From assembly GCA_017860615.1 (NCBI GenBank), contig JAGDMU010000010.1:62001-126000 (forward strand): a stretch of 64,000 nt of DNA, written 5' to 3'. The translations under genes and the position numbers were made by a program. Each line of letters starts with the position of its first letter. Position 1 is the stretch's first letter. The DNA is from Pseudomonadota bacterium (GTDB lineage: Bacteria > Campylobacterota > Campylobacteria > Campylobacterales > Sulfurospirillaceae). Below, piece by piece: positions 26,090 through 35,744 of this stretch. The notes under the pieces are model-generated. The model was not told where the DNA came from and made no database searches. It saw only the letters and a program-made list of their open reading frames with translations.

Positions 26090-28071
26090 TTTGGATCTCC
26101 AAATCTCTCATTTTTAGCTTTATAATATGGTTGAAGCTCAAATGGCATAAGCGCATCTTGGATAACATGTCTGTCTTTGCCTGCCGCTTCCATCTCTTCA
26201 CGAAGTTTATCGACTTCTTCTTGACGTTTAAGGCTTAGCTCATTTTCAATAATCATACCTTTTGCACCGTAACCACGGAACGCAGGTGGGATCTCCATTT
26301 TCATAATATCTAAATCTTCGTATGTAACTGTTGGAAGCGTAGAACCCTCTTTCCATGAAGTCAAGGTACGTTTCAACCAGTTAGCATCATCACGTTTAAG
26401 GAAGTCTTCTCTGTAGTGAGCACCACGACTTTCTGTTCTATCTCTTGCACCAACGGCAACACAAAGAGCAAGTTTAAGCATCATCGGAACACGGTATGCT
26501 TCTTCAAGTTCTGGGTTAGCAGATGCTGTTTTAGATTTAACATTAACGTCATGAGATTTTTTGAGAAGTTCTTCAAGTTCGTTAACCGCTTCAGCAAGAC
26601 CTTTGCCATCACGGAAAATCGCAACTTTTTCCCACATAATATCTCTCATTCTGTTTTTGATTTCAAAGATGTTATATTTACCTTTGTTCGTCAACAAATG
26701 ATCAATGAAGTCTTTTTGTTTTTTAATTGCTTTTTCAATGGTTGCAGTATTAACATTGACTTCGTTTGCTAAACAATAGTCAGCAAAATAATCACCAACG
26801 ATCATACCAGCAACAACGGTTTCACTGACCGAGTTACCACCAAGTCTGTTAAATCCGTGCATATCCCAACAAGCAGCTTCACCAGCAGAGAAAAGACCCG
26901 CTAGAGTTGGAGACTCACCCGTTGGTTTTGTTCTAATACCACCCATTGAGTAGTGTTGCATTGGAAGAACTGGTGCCCAACCTTTTGGACCTTCATCCGC
27001 AGGATCGATACCGTTAAAGATTTGACAAATTTCTTGTACATCTCTTAAGTTTCTTTCAATGTGTGCACGACCAAGAATAGAGATATCTAACCACAAGTGC
27101 TCGCCATATGGAGATTTAACACCTTTACCTTTACGGATGTGTTCCATCATACGACGACTTACAACGTCACGACTTGCAAGTTCTTTTTTCTCAGGCTCGT
27201 AGTCTGGCATAAATCTATGACCATCAACGTCTCGGAGTAAACCACCATCACCTCTACAACCCTCTGTTAAAAGGATACCTGAAGGAACGATTGGAGTTGG
27301 GTGGAATTGTACTGCTTCCATGTTACCAAGTGTCGCAACACCCGTCTCAAGAGCAATAGCAGCACCGATACCATCACAGATAACTGCATTGGTTGTTTGT
27401 TTGTAAAGTCTACCATAACCGCCTGTTGCGATCAAAGTACCTTTAGCAACGTAAGCCCAAAGCTCACCCGTTACAAGATCTCTTACAATCGCACCGTAAC
27501 AACGGTTGTTTTCATGAATCAAAGCAATCGCTTCTTTTCTATCTTCAATATTTACATTGTGTTTTAACGCTTCATTCGCAACACCAAAAAGCATAGTATG
27601 ACCTGTAGCATCCGCTGTATAACAGGTTCTCCATTTTTTAGTACCACCAAAGTCACGAGAGTGGATATAACCGTGTACTTCATCGTCTTCAACGATTGTT
27701 GTTCTCTCAGCATTGATGATTGCTTCTCTGCTACCTTTAGCAATTCTAGTCCAAGGCACGCCCCAACCCGCTAACTCACGGATAGCTTTAGGTGCAACGG
27801 TAACGAACATACGTGCAACTTCTTGGTCACAACCCCAGTCACTACCTTTGACAGTATCCGCAAAGTGAACATCTTCGTTGTCACCTCTACTCATTTTTGA
27901 GTTACCAAGACTTGCTTGCATACCACCTTGTGCCGCAGCAGAGTGAGATCTCTTAACTGGACAAAGACTTAAAACCGTTGTACTAAGACCTTTAGATTGC
28001 GTTGCAATCGCCGCTCTAAGACCTGCTAAACCACCACCGATTACCAGTGCATCACAATATTTTACGTTCAT
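26086..28071 (-). CDS. frdA: Fumarate reductase flavoprotein subunit
   Basis: A 661-residue catalytic subunit reducing fumarate to succinate on the cytoplasmic side. The FAD-binding [11 protein letters not shown] is at ~12-22, and the covalent-FAD histidine H43 lies in [10 protein letters not shown], the same position I recall for Wolinella. Substrate-site segments [15 protein letters not shown] and [11 protein letters not shown] are present. Gene order frdC-frdA-frdB is the diheme type B epsilonproteobacterial arrangement. Confidence 0.97.
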   Translation of the reverse strand: MNVKYCDALVIGGGLAGLRAAIATQSKGLSTTVLSLCPVKRSHSAAAQGGMQASLGNSKMSRGDNEDVHFADTVKGSDWGCDQEVARMFVTVAPKAIRELAGWGVPWTRIAKGSREAIINAERTTIVEDDEVHGYIHSRDFGGTKKWRTCYTADATGHTMLFGVANEALKHNVNIEDRKEAIALIHENNRCYGAIVRDLVTGELWAYVAKGTLIATGGYGRLYKQTTNAVICDGIGAAIALETGVATLGNMEAVQFHPTPIVPSGILLTEGCRGDGGLLRDVDGHRFMPDYEPEKKELASRDVVSRRMMEHIRKGKGVKSPYGEHLWLDISILGRAHIERNLRDVQEICQIFNGIDPADEGPKGWAPVLPMQHYSMGGIRTKPTGESPTLAGLFSAGEAACWDMHGFNRLGGNSVSETVVAGMIVGDYFADYCLANEVNVNTATIEKAIKKQKDFIDHLLTNKGKYNIFEIKNRMRDIMWEKVAIFRDGKGLAEAVNELEELLKKSHDVNVKSKTASANPELEEAYRVPMMLKLALCVAVGARDRTESRGAHYREDFLKRDDANWLKRTLTSWKEGSTLPTVTYEDLDIMKMEIPPAFRGYGAKGMIIENELSLKRQEEVDKLREEMEAAGKDRHVIQDALMPFELQPYYKAKNERFGDPK

Positions 28072-28105
28072 TTTTACGCCCTAACCTTCACATCATATCT
28101 TGCTT

Positions 28106-28816
28106 CTAGTGCTCGTATCCGATTTTCACATACGCTGCAAGTGTTAAAAGACCAAGTGCTAAGAAAAATACCGTCACAGCCCATTTAACTTTTTTAAGAT
28201 TTTTACGAGATTCTTTAGCGTGTTCGCCTTCAAACCATCCCCATTTAACACAAAGACGATAAAGACCAATACCACCGTGGAATTCTACTGCTAGGAGAAG
28301 AAGAAGATAAAATGGCCACATGAAATCACTGTACATTCTATCTGCTGAACCGTATGGTCCGATTTCATCTGCTTTAACCGCCATCATAAGAAGGTGTGCA
28401 GAACCAAGGAAGAACATTGCAAAACCTGTGAACGCTTGTGTAAACCACATAGTCGTATCATCATGTTTCATCATGCCCATATGTGTTTTGTATGCTTGAT
28501 ATTGTCTAAATGTAATAGGCAATTTTCTCATACCGAGCATTGCGTGTACAATAAAGACAGCAAATACAAACAATACGATCGCAGAAACGATCCAAGGCTG
28601 TGGCTCACTGAAGAACATACTGCCTTCAAACATTTTGGTTACGGTGTACATAAAGTCTTTGCTGATCAAAATAGTTGATACAAAGAACATATGTCCCCAC
28701 ATAAACAAACCTAAGAATAGACCAGTCGCACTTTGAACATAGTCAAGTTTCGCTGGAACTCTACTCTTTTTTCCCTCAACGCTTGTACCTAAAAAACCTT
28801 CAAGTAGGTCACTCAC
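28106..28816 (-). CDS. frdC: Fumarate reductase diheme cytochrome b subunit
   Basis: A 236-residue membrane anchor with five TM helices binding two haem b and oxidising menaquinol. Histidines H42, H91, H141 and H180 occupy the expected axial-ligand positions, two residues earlier than the Wolinella numbering I recall, and the glutamate before the last one (VEFHGGIGLYR) is the residue needed for proton-coupled quinol oxidation there. First gene of frdCAB. Confidence 0.96.
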   Translation of the reverse strand: MSDLLEGFLGTSVEGKKSRVPAKLDYVQSATGLFLGLFMWGHMFFVSTILISKDFMYTVTKMFEGSMFFSEPQPWIVSAIVLFVFAVFIVHAMLGMRKLPITFRQYQAYKTHMGMMKHDDTTMWFTQAFTGFAMFFLGSAHLLMMAVKADEIGPYGSADRMYSDFMWPFYLLLLLAVEFHGGIGLYRLCVKWGWFEGEHAKESRKNLKKVKWAVTVFFLALGLLTLAAYVKIGYEH

Positions 28817-29004
28817 ATCTTATCCTTTTTGTGAAGTTTTATAAACACTCATAAATGTGCAAAATAACACACTTATGAATGTCAATTTCTAACAAAGTCC
28901 GTTTTAAAGGCATTTTAAAGAAGTTCAAACACATCATAACTATGCTAATTTGCACATATTAGTTGAAATTATAATATACGAAAGGGGATTTAAAAGGGAT
29001 TTTT
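28817..29004. promoter_or_regulatory. Intergenic region upstream of frdC and downstream of lgt
   Basis: This 188-bp spacer must hold the frd promoter on the minus strand. Several AT-rich -10-like sequences are present (for example TATAAT near 28970 and TATGAT near 28940 on the minus strand), so I cannot choose one. I see no convincing Fnr-type inverted repeat. The lgt end of the spacer carries nested G/C-run hairpins (28981-28989 with 29007-29015) that probably terminate lgt. Confidence 0.5.
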
Positions 29005-29015
29005 TTATCCCCTTT
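28981..29015 (-). terminator. Nested hairpin at the lgt 3' end
   Basis: AAAGGGGAT (28981-28989) pairs with ATCCCCTTT (29007-29015), and an inner AAAAGGGAT (28992-29000) can pair alternatively with the same right arm. The structure overlaps the lgt stop codon. Confidence 0.5.
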
Positions 29016-29823
29016 TCCCTCGTCTGATGATGAAGCTATAAAGAAGTAAAGAAGCAATTATCATAAGAATAGAAAGCGCTTGTCCTTTGCTCATCCATTC
29101 TCCATAAACGAATCCAATTTGAAAATCTGGTTCTCTCCAAAACTCTGCAATAAAGCGTCCAAGAGAGTAGAAAAAACCATAAAGAGCAATGAGTTCACCA
29201 TCGTATTTTTTAAAGTTTCGGTAAACATAGAGTACGACAAAAACCATCAGTCCTTCTAGAAGTGCTTCGTAGAGTTGGGAAGGGTGACGAAGCACGCCAT
29301 CGACATAAATGCCCCATGCAACATCGGTCGGACGACCAAAGAGCTCTTGGTTAAGAAAATTACCAATGCGCCCAAAAATATAACCAACAGGCACACTAAT
29401 GGCAACAACATCCAAAAGTCTCCAAACATTGATTTTATGTTTGAGGTAGAAAAACCACGTACCAAGAAAAAAGCCAACAATCGCACCATGGTAACTCATA
29501 CCTCTAATTCCAACAAATGTGCCATCCATAAACGGATTGAACATTTGCCATGGGTTCGAGAGGTAATAATCCACATGCGGATCGTAGAAAAGAATATAGC
29601 CAATACGAGCACCCAAAACAATGCCAATTTCGATCCAAATAAAATAGCTCTCTAAGACTTGATTGGTAAAGCCTAAATTATCACGTTTGACAAACCATTT
29701 TGCCGCATACAGTGCTCCAAGCAGAGCCAGCATATACATAAGACCATACCAATGCACTGCAACGGGTCCTAATTTAAAAGCGACAGGGTCAAATTGGCTG
29801 TAAATATTATTCCAAAAAAGCAT
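29005..29823 (-). CDS. lgt: Prolipoprotein diacylglyceryl transferase
   Basis: A 272-residue polytopic inner membrane enzyme that attaches diacylglycerol to the lipobox cysteine of prolipoproteins. The Lgt signature GRIGNFLNQELFGRPTD is complete, and the RGMSYHGAIVGF segment holds the conserved histidine. About seven TM segments. It is preceded at 29830-29839 by the palindrome TTACATGTAA. Confidence 0.96.
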   Translation of the reverse strand: MLFWNNIYSQFDPVAFKLGPVAVHWYGLMYMLALLGALYAAKWFVKRDNLGFTNQVLESYFIWIEIGIVLGARIGYILFYDPHVDYYLSNPWQMFNPFMDGTFVGIRGMSYHGAIVGFFLGTWFFYLKHKINVWRLLDVVAISVPVGYIFGRIGNFLNQELFGRPTDVAWGIYVDGVLRHPSQLYEALLEGLMVFVVLYVYRNFKKYDGELIALYGFFYSLGRFIAEFWREPDFQIGFVYGEWMSKGQALSILMIIASLLLYSFIIRRGKRG

Positions 29824-29864
29824 TCAAATCCTTACATGTAAAAAAATATTTTACTGAATTTAGA

Positions 29865-32201
29865 TTAAGAGAGAGTTGAGGAAGAAGGCAAGTGACACGT
29901 ATGTATTTCCACTTCAACACGGTTACGACCACTCTCTTTTGCAAGGTAAAGTGCCTCATCGGCTCGTGCAGTCATACTTTTTTCATCATCATTTTGATGA
30001 TATGTTGCCACACCAAAACTGGCTGTACGACTTCCTACGTACGCAAAATTTTCTGCTTCAATGACACCACGAAGCTTTTCTGCCAATAGCCGTGCATCTT
30101 CACTATTACTATTGGGGAGAAGAATCAAAAATTCTTCCCCTCCCCATCTTCCTACAGCATCTTCAAAACGAACATTGGTTTTTAAAAGCTTCGCTATCTC
30201 TTGCAGCAAGCTATCTCCTACTTGATGCCCATACGTATCATTCACCGATTTAAATTTATCAATATCAAGGAGAATGATCGAAAAAAGAGCCTGATGACGT
30301 TTGGCAATACTGAGATAATGGGCAAAAAGTTCATCGAGTTTCAGACGATTGTACAACCCTGTCAAACGATCGGTAATCGAAAGTTCTTCAACTCTTTTTT
30401 TATCGGTAATATCATGTCGAATGGCAGTATAACCTACTAACTCATACTCTTCATTGTAGCGAGGTTCAATAATCGTCTCTATCCAATAATCAGAGCCATC
30501 TTTACGCCTATTTTTAATCTCACCACTCCACGAAATACCTTTTTTCAAAGTGTCCCACATCTCTTTATAAAGGGTTGTAGGCATATCGGGATGCCTGACG
30601 ATATTATGGCTTCTGCCAATAAGTTCTTCTTTGGTATAACCCGAAATTTTACAAAATGCCTCACTCACTTCTGTAATCATTCCATGTAAATCTGTACTTG
30701 AAATAATCACATGTGCATCAATAATTTGAAGATATTTTTCAAGTTCATATTTGGATTTACGGTATGCAGTAATATCGCTAAATGTCACCAATACAGAACT
30801 AATCTTCTCAAAATCATCAGAATAAAGAGGCTGTGCATTCGTTTTAACCCACAAATGAGAGCCATCTTCTCGCTTAATTCCCATAATGACATTGTTTTGT
30901 GCTAAACCTGTATGAAACGCTTTATAAGAGGGCCTCTCTTCTCTATCAAAGACAGAACCATCTTCCTGAACAGCACTCCATTTTGAGTCACTGCTAAAAT
31001 TACCGACAATCTCACTTTTTGAAAGCTGTAACATCTCTTGTGCGGCTAAATTGCACTCAACAATCATCCCTTGATCATTCAAGATCATAATACCCTCTTG
31101 CATCGTTTGAAAAATAGAGCGTATCTCGGATTCAGATTTCGCAAGGAGTTTTGTCTTTTCAGCGGCTATTGCATACGCTTTTTTTCGTGTACGTTGCAAT
31201 ACATAAATTAAGCCACTCAATAAACTAAACAAAAGGAGACCAAACAACATTTGAAGCCACGGGAAATAGCGACTATTGTTCATTTCTAAGGCATTTTGAG
31301 CTTTAAAGTGAATCGTCCATGTTTTACCATAAATTTCTAAAGAGACATAATGACTTAATCTTGGCACAGTCAGATCAGGATTGGAGTTATAAAGAAGATT
31401 TTGCTCCAAAGGGGTCATACCATCGTAAATTTCAAAATCAACTAAAATATAATTACTCTGCAAGAGTTGTTCAAACATTTTTTTAGCATCGATAGCAATA
31501 TAAACAATCCCTTTTGCCTTCTTTAAGCGCTCTTCTTCGGAAGATGGAACATCCCTGTTTTGATATAAAGGAAAGAAGATCAAAAAACCTGCCTGATGAT
31601 CCGTAATGTATTTTTGCACTAAATTGATTTTAGAAGAGAGTGTTGCATCTGCTCGTATAAAAGATTGATGCAATGCCTCTTTACGTATGATCTCAGAAGC
31701 CAAGTCAAAGCCAAAAGCTTTTTCATTGAGTTCAGAGAGTGGCTCCATATACGTTATGGGAAACATGGCTGAAGTTGAAGATGTATTGAGTTGAAAAACA
31801 GTGTAGTTGGGGAAACCTTCATCACGCACACTTTGTTCATGTTTCAGGCGCTCTGAGGGCTGAATTAAAGGGGCATATCCTAACGCCCTAAATCCTAAAA
31901 AATGTTCGTTGATATGATTTTCAAGAGCATATTGTTTCCACTCTTCTCTTGATACATGATTTGAGGCATTCATAAAAGCAGCCACACTGTGTATGAGTTG
32001 AATATGGGCATCAAGCTCTTTGTGGATTAAACTTGCTATATGATTTGAGGCTGATTGGAAGCGAATCTGTTCCGTCTCTTGAATCCAAAGAGCGCTTTTC
32101 CACGCAATCAGTGAGGAAAATACTAAACCTAAGAGTAAAAAAAGCAATGGTAAGAATCTAGATTCCCAAAAATTTTTCAAGAAACTTCTCCTCCACACCA
32201 A
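29865..32201 (-). CDS. Diguanylate cyclase with CHASE, two PAS and GGDEF domains
   Basis: A 778-residue inner membrane protein: TM ~17-37, a periplasmic CHASE-like sensor (~80-300, with LGFRALGYAPLI), a second TM (~310-330, PWLQMLFGLLLFSLLSGLIY), PAS1 (~355-480), PAS2 (~490-605) and a C-terminal GGDEF domain. The active site WGGEEFLILLP is intact, and RFED lies five residues before it, a canonical product-inhibition I-site. No EAL domain, so it should be a pure c-di-GMP synthase. It lies alone between lgt and hsp20. Confidence 0.93.
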   Translation of the reverse strand: MVWRRSFLKNFWESRFLPLLFLLLGLVFSSLIAWKSALWIQETEQIRFQSASNHIASLIHKELDAHIQLIHSVAAFMNASNHVSREEWKQYALENHINEHFLGFRALGYAPLIQPSERLKHEQSVRDEGFPNYTVFQLNTSSTSAMFPITYMEPLSELNEKAFGFDLASEIIRKEALHQSFIRADATLSSKINLVQKYITDHQAGFLIFFPLYQNRDVPSSEEERLKKAKGIVYIAIDAKKMFEQLLQSNYILVDFEIYDGMTPLEQNLLYNSNPDLTVPRLSHYVSLEIYGKTWTIHFKAQNALEMNNSRYFPWLQMLFGLLLFSLLSGLIYVLQRTRKKAYAIAAEKTKLLAKSESEIRSIFQTMQEGIMILNDQGMIVECNLAAQEMLQLSKSEIVGNFSSDSKWSAVQEDGSVFDREERPSYKAFHTGLAQNNVIMGIKREDGSHLWVKTNAQPLYSDDFEKISSVLVTFSDITAYRKSKYELEKYLQIIDAHVIISSTDLHGMITEVSEAFCKISGYTKEELIGRSHNIVRHPDMPTTLYKEMWDTLKKGISWSGEIKNRRKDGSDYWIETIIEPRYNEEYELVGYTAIRHDITDKKRVEELSITDRLTGLYNRLKLDELFAHYLSIAKRHQALFSIILLDIDKFKSVNDTYGHQVGDSLLQEIAKLLKTNVRFEDAVGRWGGEEFLILLPNSNSEDARLLAEKLRGVIEAENFAYVGSRTASFGVATYHQNDDEKSMTARADEALYLAKESGRNRVEVEIHTCHLPSSSTLS

Positions 32202-32254
32202 TATAGAAGGAGATTGTAGCGTAAATTAGGAAAAGGAATCGAACGATATTAACA

Positions 32255-32279
32255 GAGGCAAGAGTTCATCTCTTGCCTC
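32255..32279 (-). terminator. Hairpin downstream of hsp20
   Basis: A perfect 10-bp stem (32255-32264 with 32270-32279), loop TTCAT, placed eight bases after the hsp20 stop on the minus strand. Confidence 0.72.
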
Positions 32280-32286
32280 AAGATAT

Positions 32287-32715
32287 TTATTTGACTTGAA
32301 TTTTTTTAACTTCCGTTTTTTCCACTTTGAGTTTTGGAAGCACGACTTCAAGCACACCATCTTGACTGCTTGCCTCAATGTTTTCAACATCTACATTTTC
32401 TGGCAGTGCAAAACTACGTTGGAACTTACCGTAACTGCTTTCAATTTTGTAGTAGTCTTTATCAGTACGCTCTTCTTTAAAGTTTCGCTCACCTGAAATG
32501 ACGATTTGATTCTCTTTGACATCAATGCTGATATCCTCTTTTTTGACACCAGGAAGATCGATCTCGACATGGTAAGCAAACTCACCCTCACGTGTACTCA
32601 CCGTAGGCTTGAACGCTGAGATGCCACTCTCATCACTTTCAGTAGGATAATAGTTAAACAATCTACTCTCCAACTCTTTAAGCTCTTTATACGGGTTAAA
32701 TCGTGTAACTAACAT
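32287..32715 (-). CDS. Small heat-shock protein, Hsp20/alpha-crystallin family
   Basis: A 142-residue ATP-independent holdase. The alpha-crystallin domain spans ~residues 40-130, with YHVEIDLPGVKKEDISIDVKE-type strands (the motif is spread over ~48-68), FQRSFALPENVD and the GVLEVVLPK strand; the C-terminal IQVK resembles the IxI/V tail. It lies downstream of the Crp/Fnr gene, separated by 83 bp that hold a perfect palindrome. Confidence 0.94.
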   Translation of the reverse strand: MLVTRFNPYKELKELESRLFNYYPTESDESGISAFKPTVSTREGEFAYHVEIDLPGVKKEDISIDVKENQIVISGERNFKEERTDKDYYKIESSYGKFQRSFALPENVDVENIEASSQDGVLEVVLPKLKVEKTEVKKIQVK

Positions 32716-32773
32716 GTTAAACTCCTTTTTTATTTTGTTAAAAGAAGTTTAGCCCAAGGGTGTTATGGTTGTC

Positions 32774-32789
32774 TGCCACTTAAGTGGCA
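32774..32789. promoter_or_regulatory. Perfect 16-bp palindrome upstream of hsp20
   Basis: TGCCACTTAAGTGGCA is a perfect inverted repeat with no spacer, between the Crp/Fnr-family gene and hsp20. The lack of a loop and of a T-tract fits a protein-binding operator better than a terminator. It does not match the TTGAT-N4-ATCAA Fnr or TGTGA-N6-TCACA Crp consensus. Confidence 0.55.
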
Positions 32790-32798
32790 CAGAAAGGT

Positions 32799-33455
32799 TT
32801 ATTCTTCGGGAAGATGTTCGAGGAGATTTTGAGAGTCTTTGATGAAAATTTCCTTGCGCTTAATATCAATAAGCCCTTGTTTTTTAAGTGACTGAAGATT
32901 GCGATTGAGCACTTTACGTACGGTTCCCACAAGGCTTGCAAGCTCTTCATGGGAGAGATTATTGATCAGTTTAAGGGTTTGTTTGTCACCTTGTTTTTCA
33001 ATGTTTTTAGCGATCAATTTCACCAAACGTGTTGTGGTGTCGTACAAAGAGAGATCACTGGCTAGTGTTTCAACATCGCGAAGCTGTTTGGCAACATAGG
33101 GTAAAAAAAGTTTGTTAAACGAAGGCTTTGTCTCGATCCACTCACGAAACAGCTCGATAGGAAAAACTAGAAGAGTAACATCATCGAGCGCCATCGCCAC
33201 ATTTTCATGCACTTTGGCGTCTAAAAGCGTGATGATGTCGTACATATCGCCTTTTGTGAGCAAGTAGAGTATCTGTTCTTTGCCATTTTCAAAGTTGATC
33301 TGCGAGATTTTCACACGCCCATCTAAAATGACAAAAAAATGCTCCATGCACTCTTCTGGACGCATCAAAATTTCGCCTTTTTTAACATGCACCACACGCC
33401 CAAAATGCTCTATGTCGTCTTTGAGTTCTTGCTGTATGACTTCGAGTGCGTACAT
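32799..33455 (-). CDS. Crp/Fnr-family transcriptional regulator
   Basis: A 218-residue regulator: cyclic-nucleotide-binding fold (~20-125, KKGEILMRPEECMEHFFVILDG, LLTKGDMYDIITLLD) and a C-terminal helix-turn-helix (LSHEELASLVGTVRKVLNRNLQSLKKQGLI spread over ~165-195). It lacks the N-terminal cysteine cluster of Fnr, so it does not sense oxygen by an Fnr-type Fe-S centre. The start is the ATG at 33455, just after the ychJ stop; a frame to 33491 lies inside ychJ. Likely targets include hsp20 next to it (inference). Confidence 0.88.
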   Translation of the reverse strand: MYALEVIQQELKDDIEHFGRVVHVKKGEILMRPEECMEHFFVILDGRVKISQINFENGKEQILYLLTKGDMYDIITLLDAKVHENVAMALDDVTLLVFPIELFREWIETKPSFNKLFLPYVAKQLRDVETLASDLSLYDTTTRLVKLIAKNIEKQGDKQTLKLINNLSHEELASLVGTVRKVLNRNLQSLKKQGLIDIKRKEIFIKDSQNLLEHLPEE

Positions 33456-33457
33456 GA

Positions 33458-33859
33458 CTAACCCTTTACTTCGCCATCCACATACATCCACGCTTTACCA
33501 AAACGTTTAAAACGAGAATGTTCAACATGTAAACCATTTTTTCCCTCTTGAACAAAAGAAGCACGAAAAGCGACTTTGCCTACTTTATCGCCCTCTCTCC
33601 CTTGCCATTTTTCCATGACTTCTAAGCCTGTCCACGCCAAACCTTTACACGTAGAGGCAATATCAGCTTTGAGATTTTTAGCACGATGACTTGGATGTGT
33701 CGTCTCAAAAAGATAATCCACTAGTCCAAACACAAACGCGCTATAGCGTGAGCGCATAAGTGCCTCAGCCGTTGGCGCATTATGGTTTTGATGGCACGGT
33801 TCACAACATAACTCGTAGGTTTTACCACTACCACACGGACAGAGATTTTCTTCTTTCAT
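33458..33859 (-). CDS. YchJ-like SEC-C motif protein
   Basis: A 133-residue protein. The SEC-C zinc-binding motif CPCGSGKTYELCC is at residues ~6-18, followed by the YchJ core (AEALMRSRYSAFV, YLFETTHPSHR, GKVAFRASFVQ, HVEHSRFKR). Its function is unknown; SEC-C motifs bind zinc and often partner with nucleic acids or SecB. The start is the ATG at 33859, preceded by AGAGGAAG; a longer frame to 33907 begins upstream of the TATAAT at 33890-33895 and cannot be the start if that promoter is used. Confidence 0.88.
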   Translation of the reverse strand: MKEENLCPCGSGKTYELCCEPCHQNHNAPTAEALMRSRYSAFVFGLVDYLFETTHPSHRAKNLKADIASTCKGLAWTGLEVMEKWQGREGDKVGKVAFRASFVQEGKNGLHVEHSRFKRFGKAWMYVDGEVKG

Positions 33860-33889
33860 GACTTCCTCTTTGACGTACATTTGAAAAAT

Positions 33890-33895
33890 ATTATA
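33890..33895 (-). promoter_or_regulatory. -10 element of ychJ-crp
   Basis: On the minus strand GTATAAT lies 31 bases before the ychJ ATG, giving a leader of about 25 bases. Confidence 0.5.
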
Positions 33896-33997
33896 CAAAC
33901 ATTTCATTAAATCCCTTCTTCTACATCTGCACCTTCAACATTTTCTTTTGTCTGTTTAGATACAATGACCGCTCATTTAGTACAAGGCTTTTTTAGT

Positions 33998-35176
33998 ATG
34001 TTTGCTTCCCTTTTTCGCTCATGGAAACCATGGCTTCCTGTTGTTTGTCTCACCATTTCAGCGTTTATTTTCAACACCACCGAATTTGCTCCCATTAGCT
34101 TGCTCACAGACATTGCGGCAGATTTTCACATTAGCGAAGCTCAGGCTGGGCTCATGATGACGGTTTATGCGTGGATTGTGGCTACAACCTCTTTGCCGTT
34201 GATGTTGCTTACGAAAGATATGGAACGTCGTAAATTATTATTGCTGTTGTTCTCTTTTTTTATTGCTAGCCATATGCTCTCTATCCTCGCGTGGAATTTT
34301 TGGATTTTGATGCTCTCACGCATTGGCATCGCTTTTTCCCATGCCATCTTTTGGTCGATAACCGCTTCGCTCGCCTACCGACTTGCACCCAATGGAAAAA
34401 AAACGAGGGCTCTTGGCATCTTAGCAACAGGCACATCACTTGCCATTGTTTTGGGTTTGCCTCTTGGTCGCCTCATCGGTCAAAGTCTGGGCTGGCGCAC
34501 AACCTTTGCCTGCATCGCTTTAGTCGCCTTTGCGATGATGTTTTTTCTCATGAAACTCTTACCACAACTTCCCAGTGTCAATGCAGGTTCGCTCAAAAGC
34601 TTACCGCTGTTAATCAAACGACCTGCGCTTATGGGTGTTTATCTTTTAACCGCTTTAGCCATTACTGCCCATTTTACAGCCTACTCGTACATCGAGCCTT
34701 TTGTGCAACAAATTGCCTTTTTTAGTGCCGATTTTGCAACCATAACGCTCTTTATTTTCGGCATTGCGGGAATGCTTGGCAGTACGATCTTTGCACATTT
34801 CAAACACAAATACCCCTTTACCATTGTGGTAAGCTCACTTGGCGCACTTATTTTAGCTTTACTCTTGATGCTCCCACTTGCACCTTATCAGATTCCACTC
34901 AGCATTCTATGCCTATTTTGGGGCATTGCGATTTGCCTTATTAGCCTCATTCTTCAAGTAACGGTTTTAGAACTTACACCCGATGCCACCGATGTTGCGA
35001 TGTCGCTTTATTCGGGTATTTATAACATTGGCATTGGTGGAGGCGCTTTTGTGGGAAGTTTGGTTATATCGCAGAGTTCAATGGCAAACGTGGGTTTTGT
35101 CGGAGCGTTGTTTGGAAGCATTGCACTGATGTTATCGATTTGGATTTGGAAGAGGTATCTTTTGATTAAAAACTAA
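33998..35176 (+). CDS. MFS exporter, SotB/AraJ-like
   Basis: A 392-residue major facilitator protein with 12 predicted TM helices. The first helix, TISAFIFNTTEFAPISLLTDIA, and the following ISEAQAGLMMTVYAW match sugar-efflux (SotB), AraJ and related drug/sugar exporters. LTKDMERRKLLL is the loop 2-3 motif A. The substrate is uncertain. The start is unclear: an ATG at 33965 overlaps a TACAAT -10-like box at 33961-33966, so the ATG at 33998 is preferred. Confidence 0.88.
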   Translation: MFASLFRSWKPWLPVVCLTISAFIFNTTEFAPISLLTDIAADFHISEAQAGLMMTVYAWIVATTSLPLMLLTKDMERRKLLLLLFSFFIASHMLSILAWNFWILMLSRIGIAFSHAIFWSITASLAYRLAPNGKKTRALGILATGTSLAIVLGLPLGRLIGQSLGWRTTFACIALVAFAMMFFLMKLLPQLPSVNAGSLKSLPLLIKRPALMGVYLLTALAITAHFTAYSYIEPFVQQIAFFSADFATITLFIFGIAGMLGSTIFAHFKHKYPFTIVVSSLGALILALLLMLPLAPYQIPLSILCLFWGIAICLISLILQVTVLELTPDATDVAMSLYSGIYNIGIGGGAFVGSLVISQSSMANVGFVGALFGSIALMLSIWIWKRYLLIKN

Positions 35177-35177
35177 G

Positions 35178-35468
35178 CTATTTACTAAACCGTGCATGAA
35201 GCGCATTATAAACTTTATTGTTTTCGCGTTTTCCAATAACCAAAACAATAATAACGACCCTTTCATCAATTACTTCATACGCAAGCCTATATCCTGCCGT
35301 TTTGAGTTTTATTTTATAGACTGTATCAAATCCAACCAGTTTGTCTTTAGAAACTTTTGGGTTTTCTAGTCTCTCTTTCAGTTTCTTTTTGAACTGCTCC
35401 TTGATAGTCTCACCCAAATTTTTCCACTCTTTGAGCGCTTGCGGGTGAAATTCTAATTCATAGCTCAT
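35178..35468 (-). CDS. RelE/ParE-family toxin
   Basis: A 96-residue toxin of the RelE fold: FHPQALKEWKNLGETIKEQFKKKL at the N-terminus, LVGFDTVYKIKLKTAGYRLAYEV in the middle and VVIIVLVIGKREN near the end, which is typical of RelE mRNA interferases. R and Y in AGYRLAY and the late R/K residues match the catalytic set of RelE. Its ATG (35468) lies inside the antitoxin's last codons, an 11-base overlap that couples translation. Confidence 0.9.
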   Translation of the reverse strand: MSYELEFHPQALKEWKNLGETIKEQFKKKLKERLENPKVSKDKLVGFDTVYKIKLKTAGYRLAYEVIDERVVIIVLVIGKRENNKVYNALHARFSK

Positions 35469-35709
35469 CAAGCGTCACTTTGACAGGAGTATAGACTTCG
35501 CTTTGTCTGCTTGTGACTTCTTTTGAAAGCATATAATCATCCAGCATCGCCATGAGTTTTTCATACGTTTTAGAAGGAACAAGATAAGCACTCGCCACAT
35601 TGTGATTTAGGATAGCTACAACCTCTTCGCCTGCATTTTCAAGAATTTGCGTGGGTGATTTTTTAAGCTCGGTGATGCTTGCTGTGTAGTTGGATAAAAT
35701 AGGTTGCAT
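35458..35709 (-). CDS. Phd/YefM-family antitoxin
   Basis: An 83-residue antitoxin: N-terminal Phd DNA-binding fold (SITELKKSPTQILENAGEEVVAILNHN) and a C-terminal toxin-binding tail ending VKVTLDEL. It should neutralise the downstream RelE and repress its own promoter. The ATG at 35709 is used; a GTG nine bases upstream is possible. Confidence 0.9.
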   Translation of the reverse strand: MQPILSNYTASITELKKSPTQILENAGEEVVAILNHNVASAYLVPSKTYEKLMAMLDDYMLSKEVTSRQSEVYTPVKVTLDEL

Positions 35710-35744
35710 AATAGACACCTTTTTTAGTACTTTATTTAGTGTTT

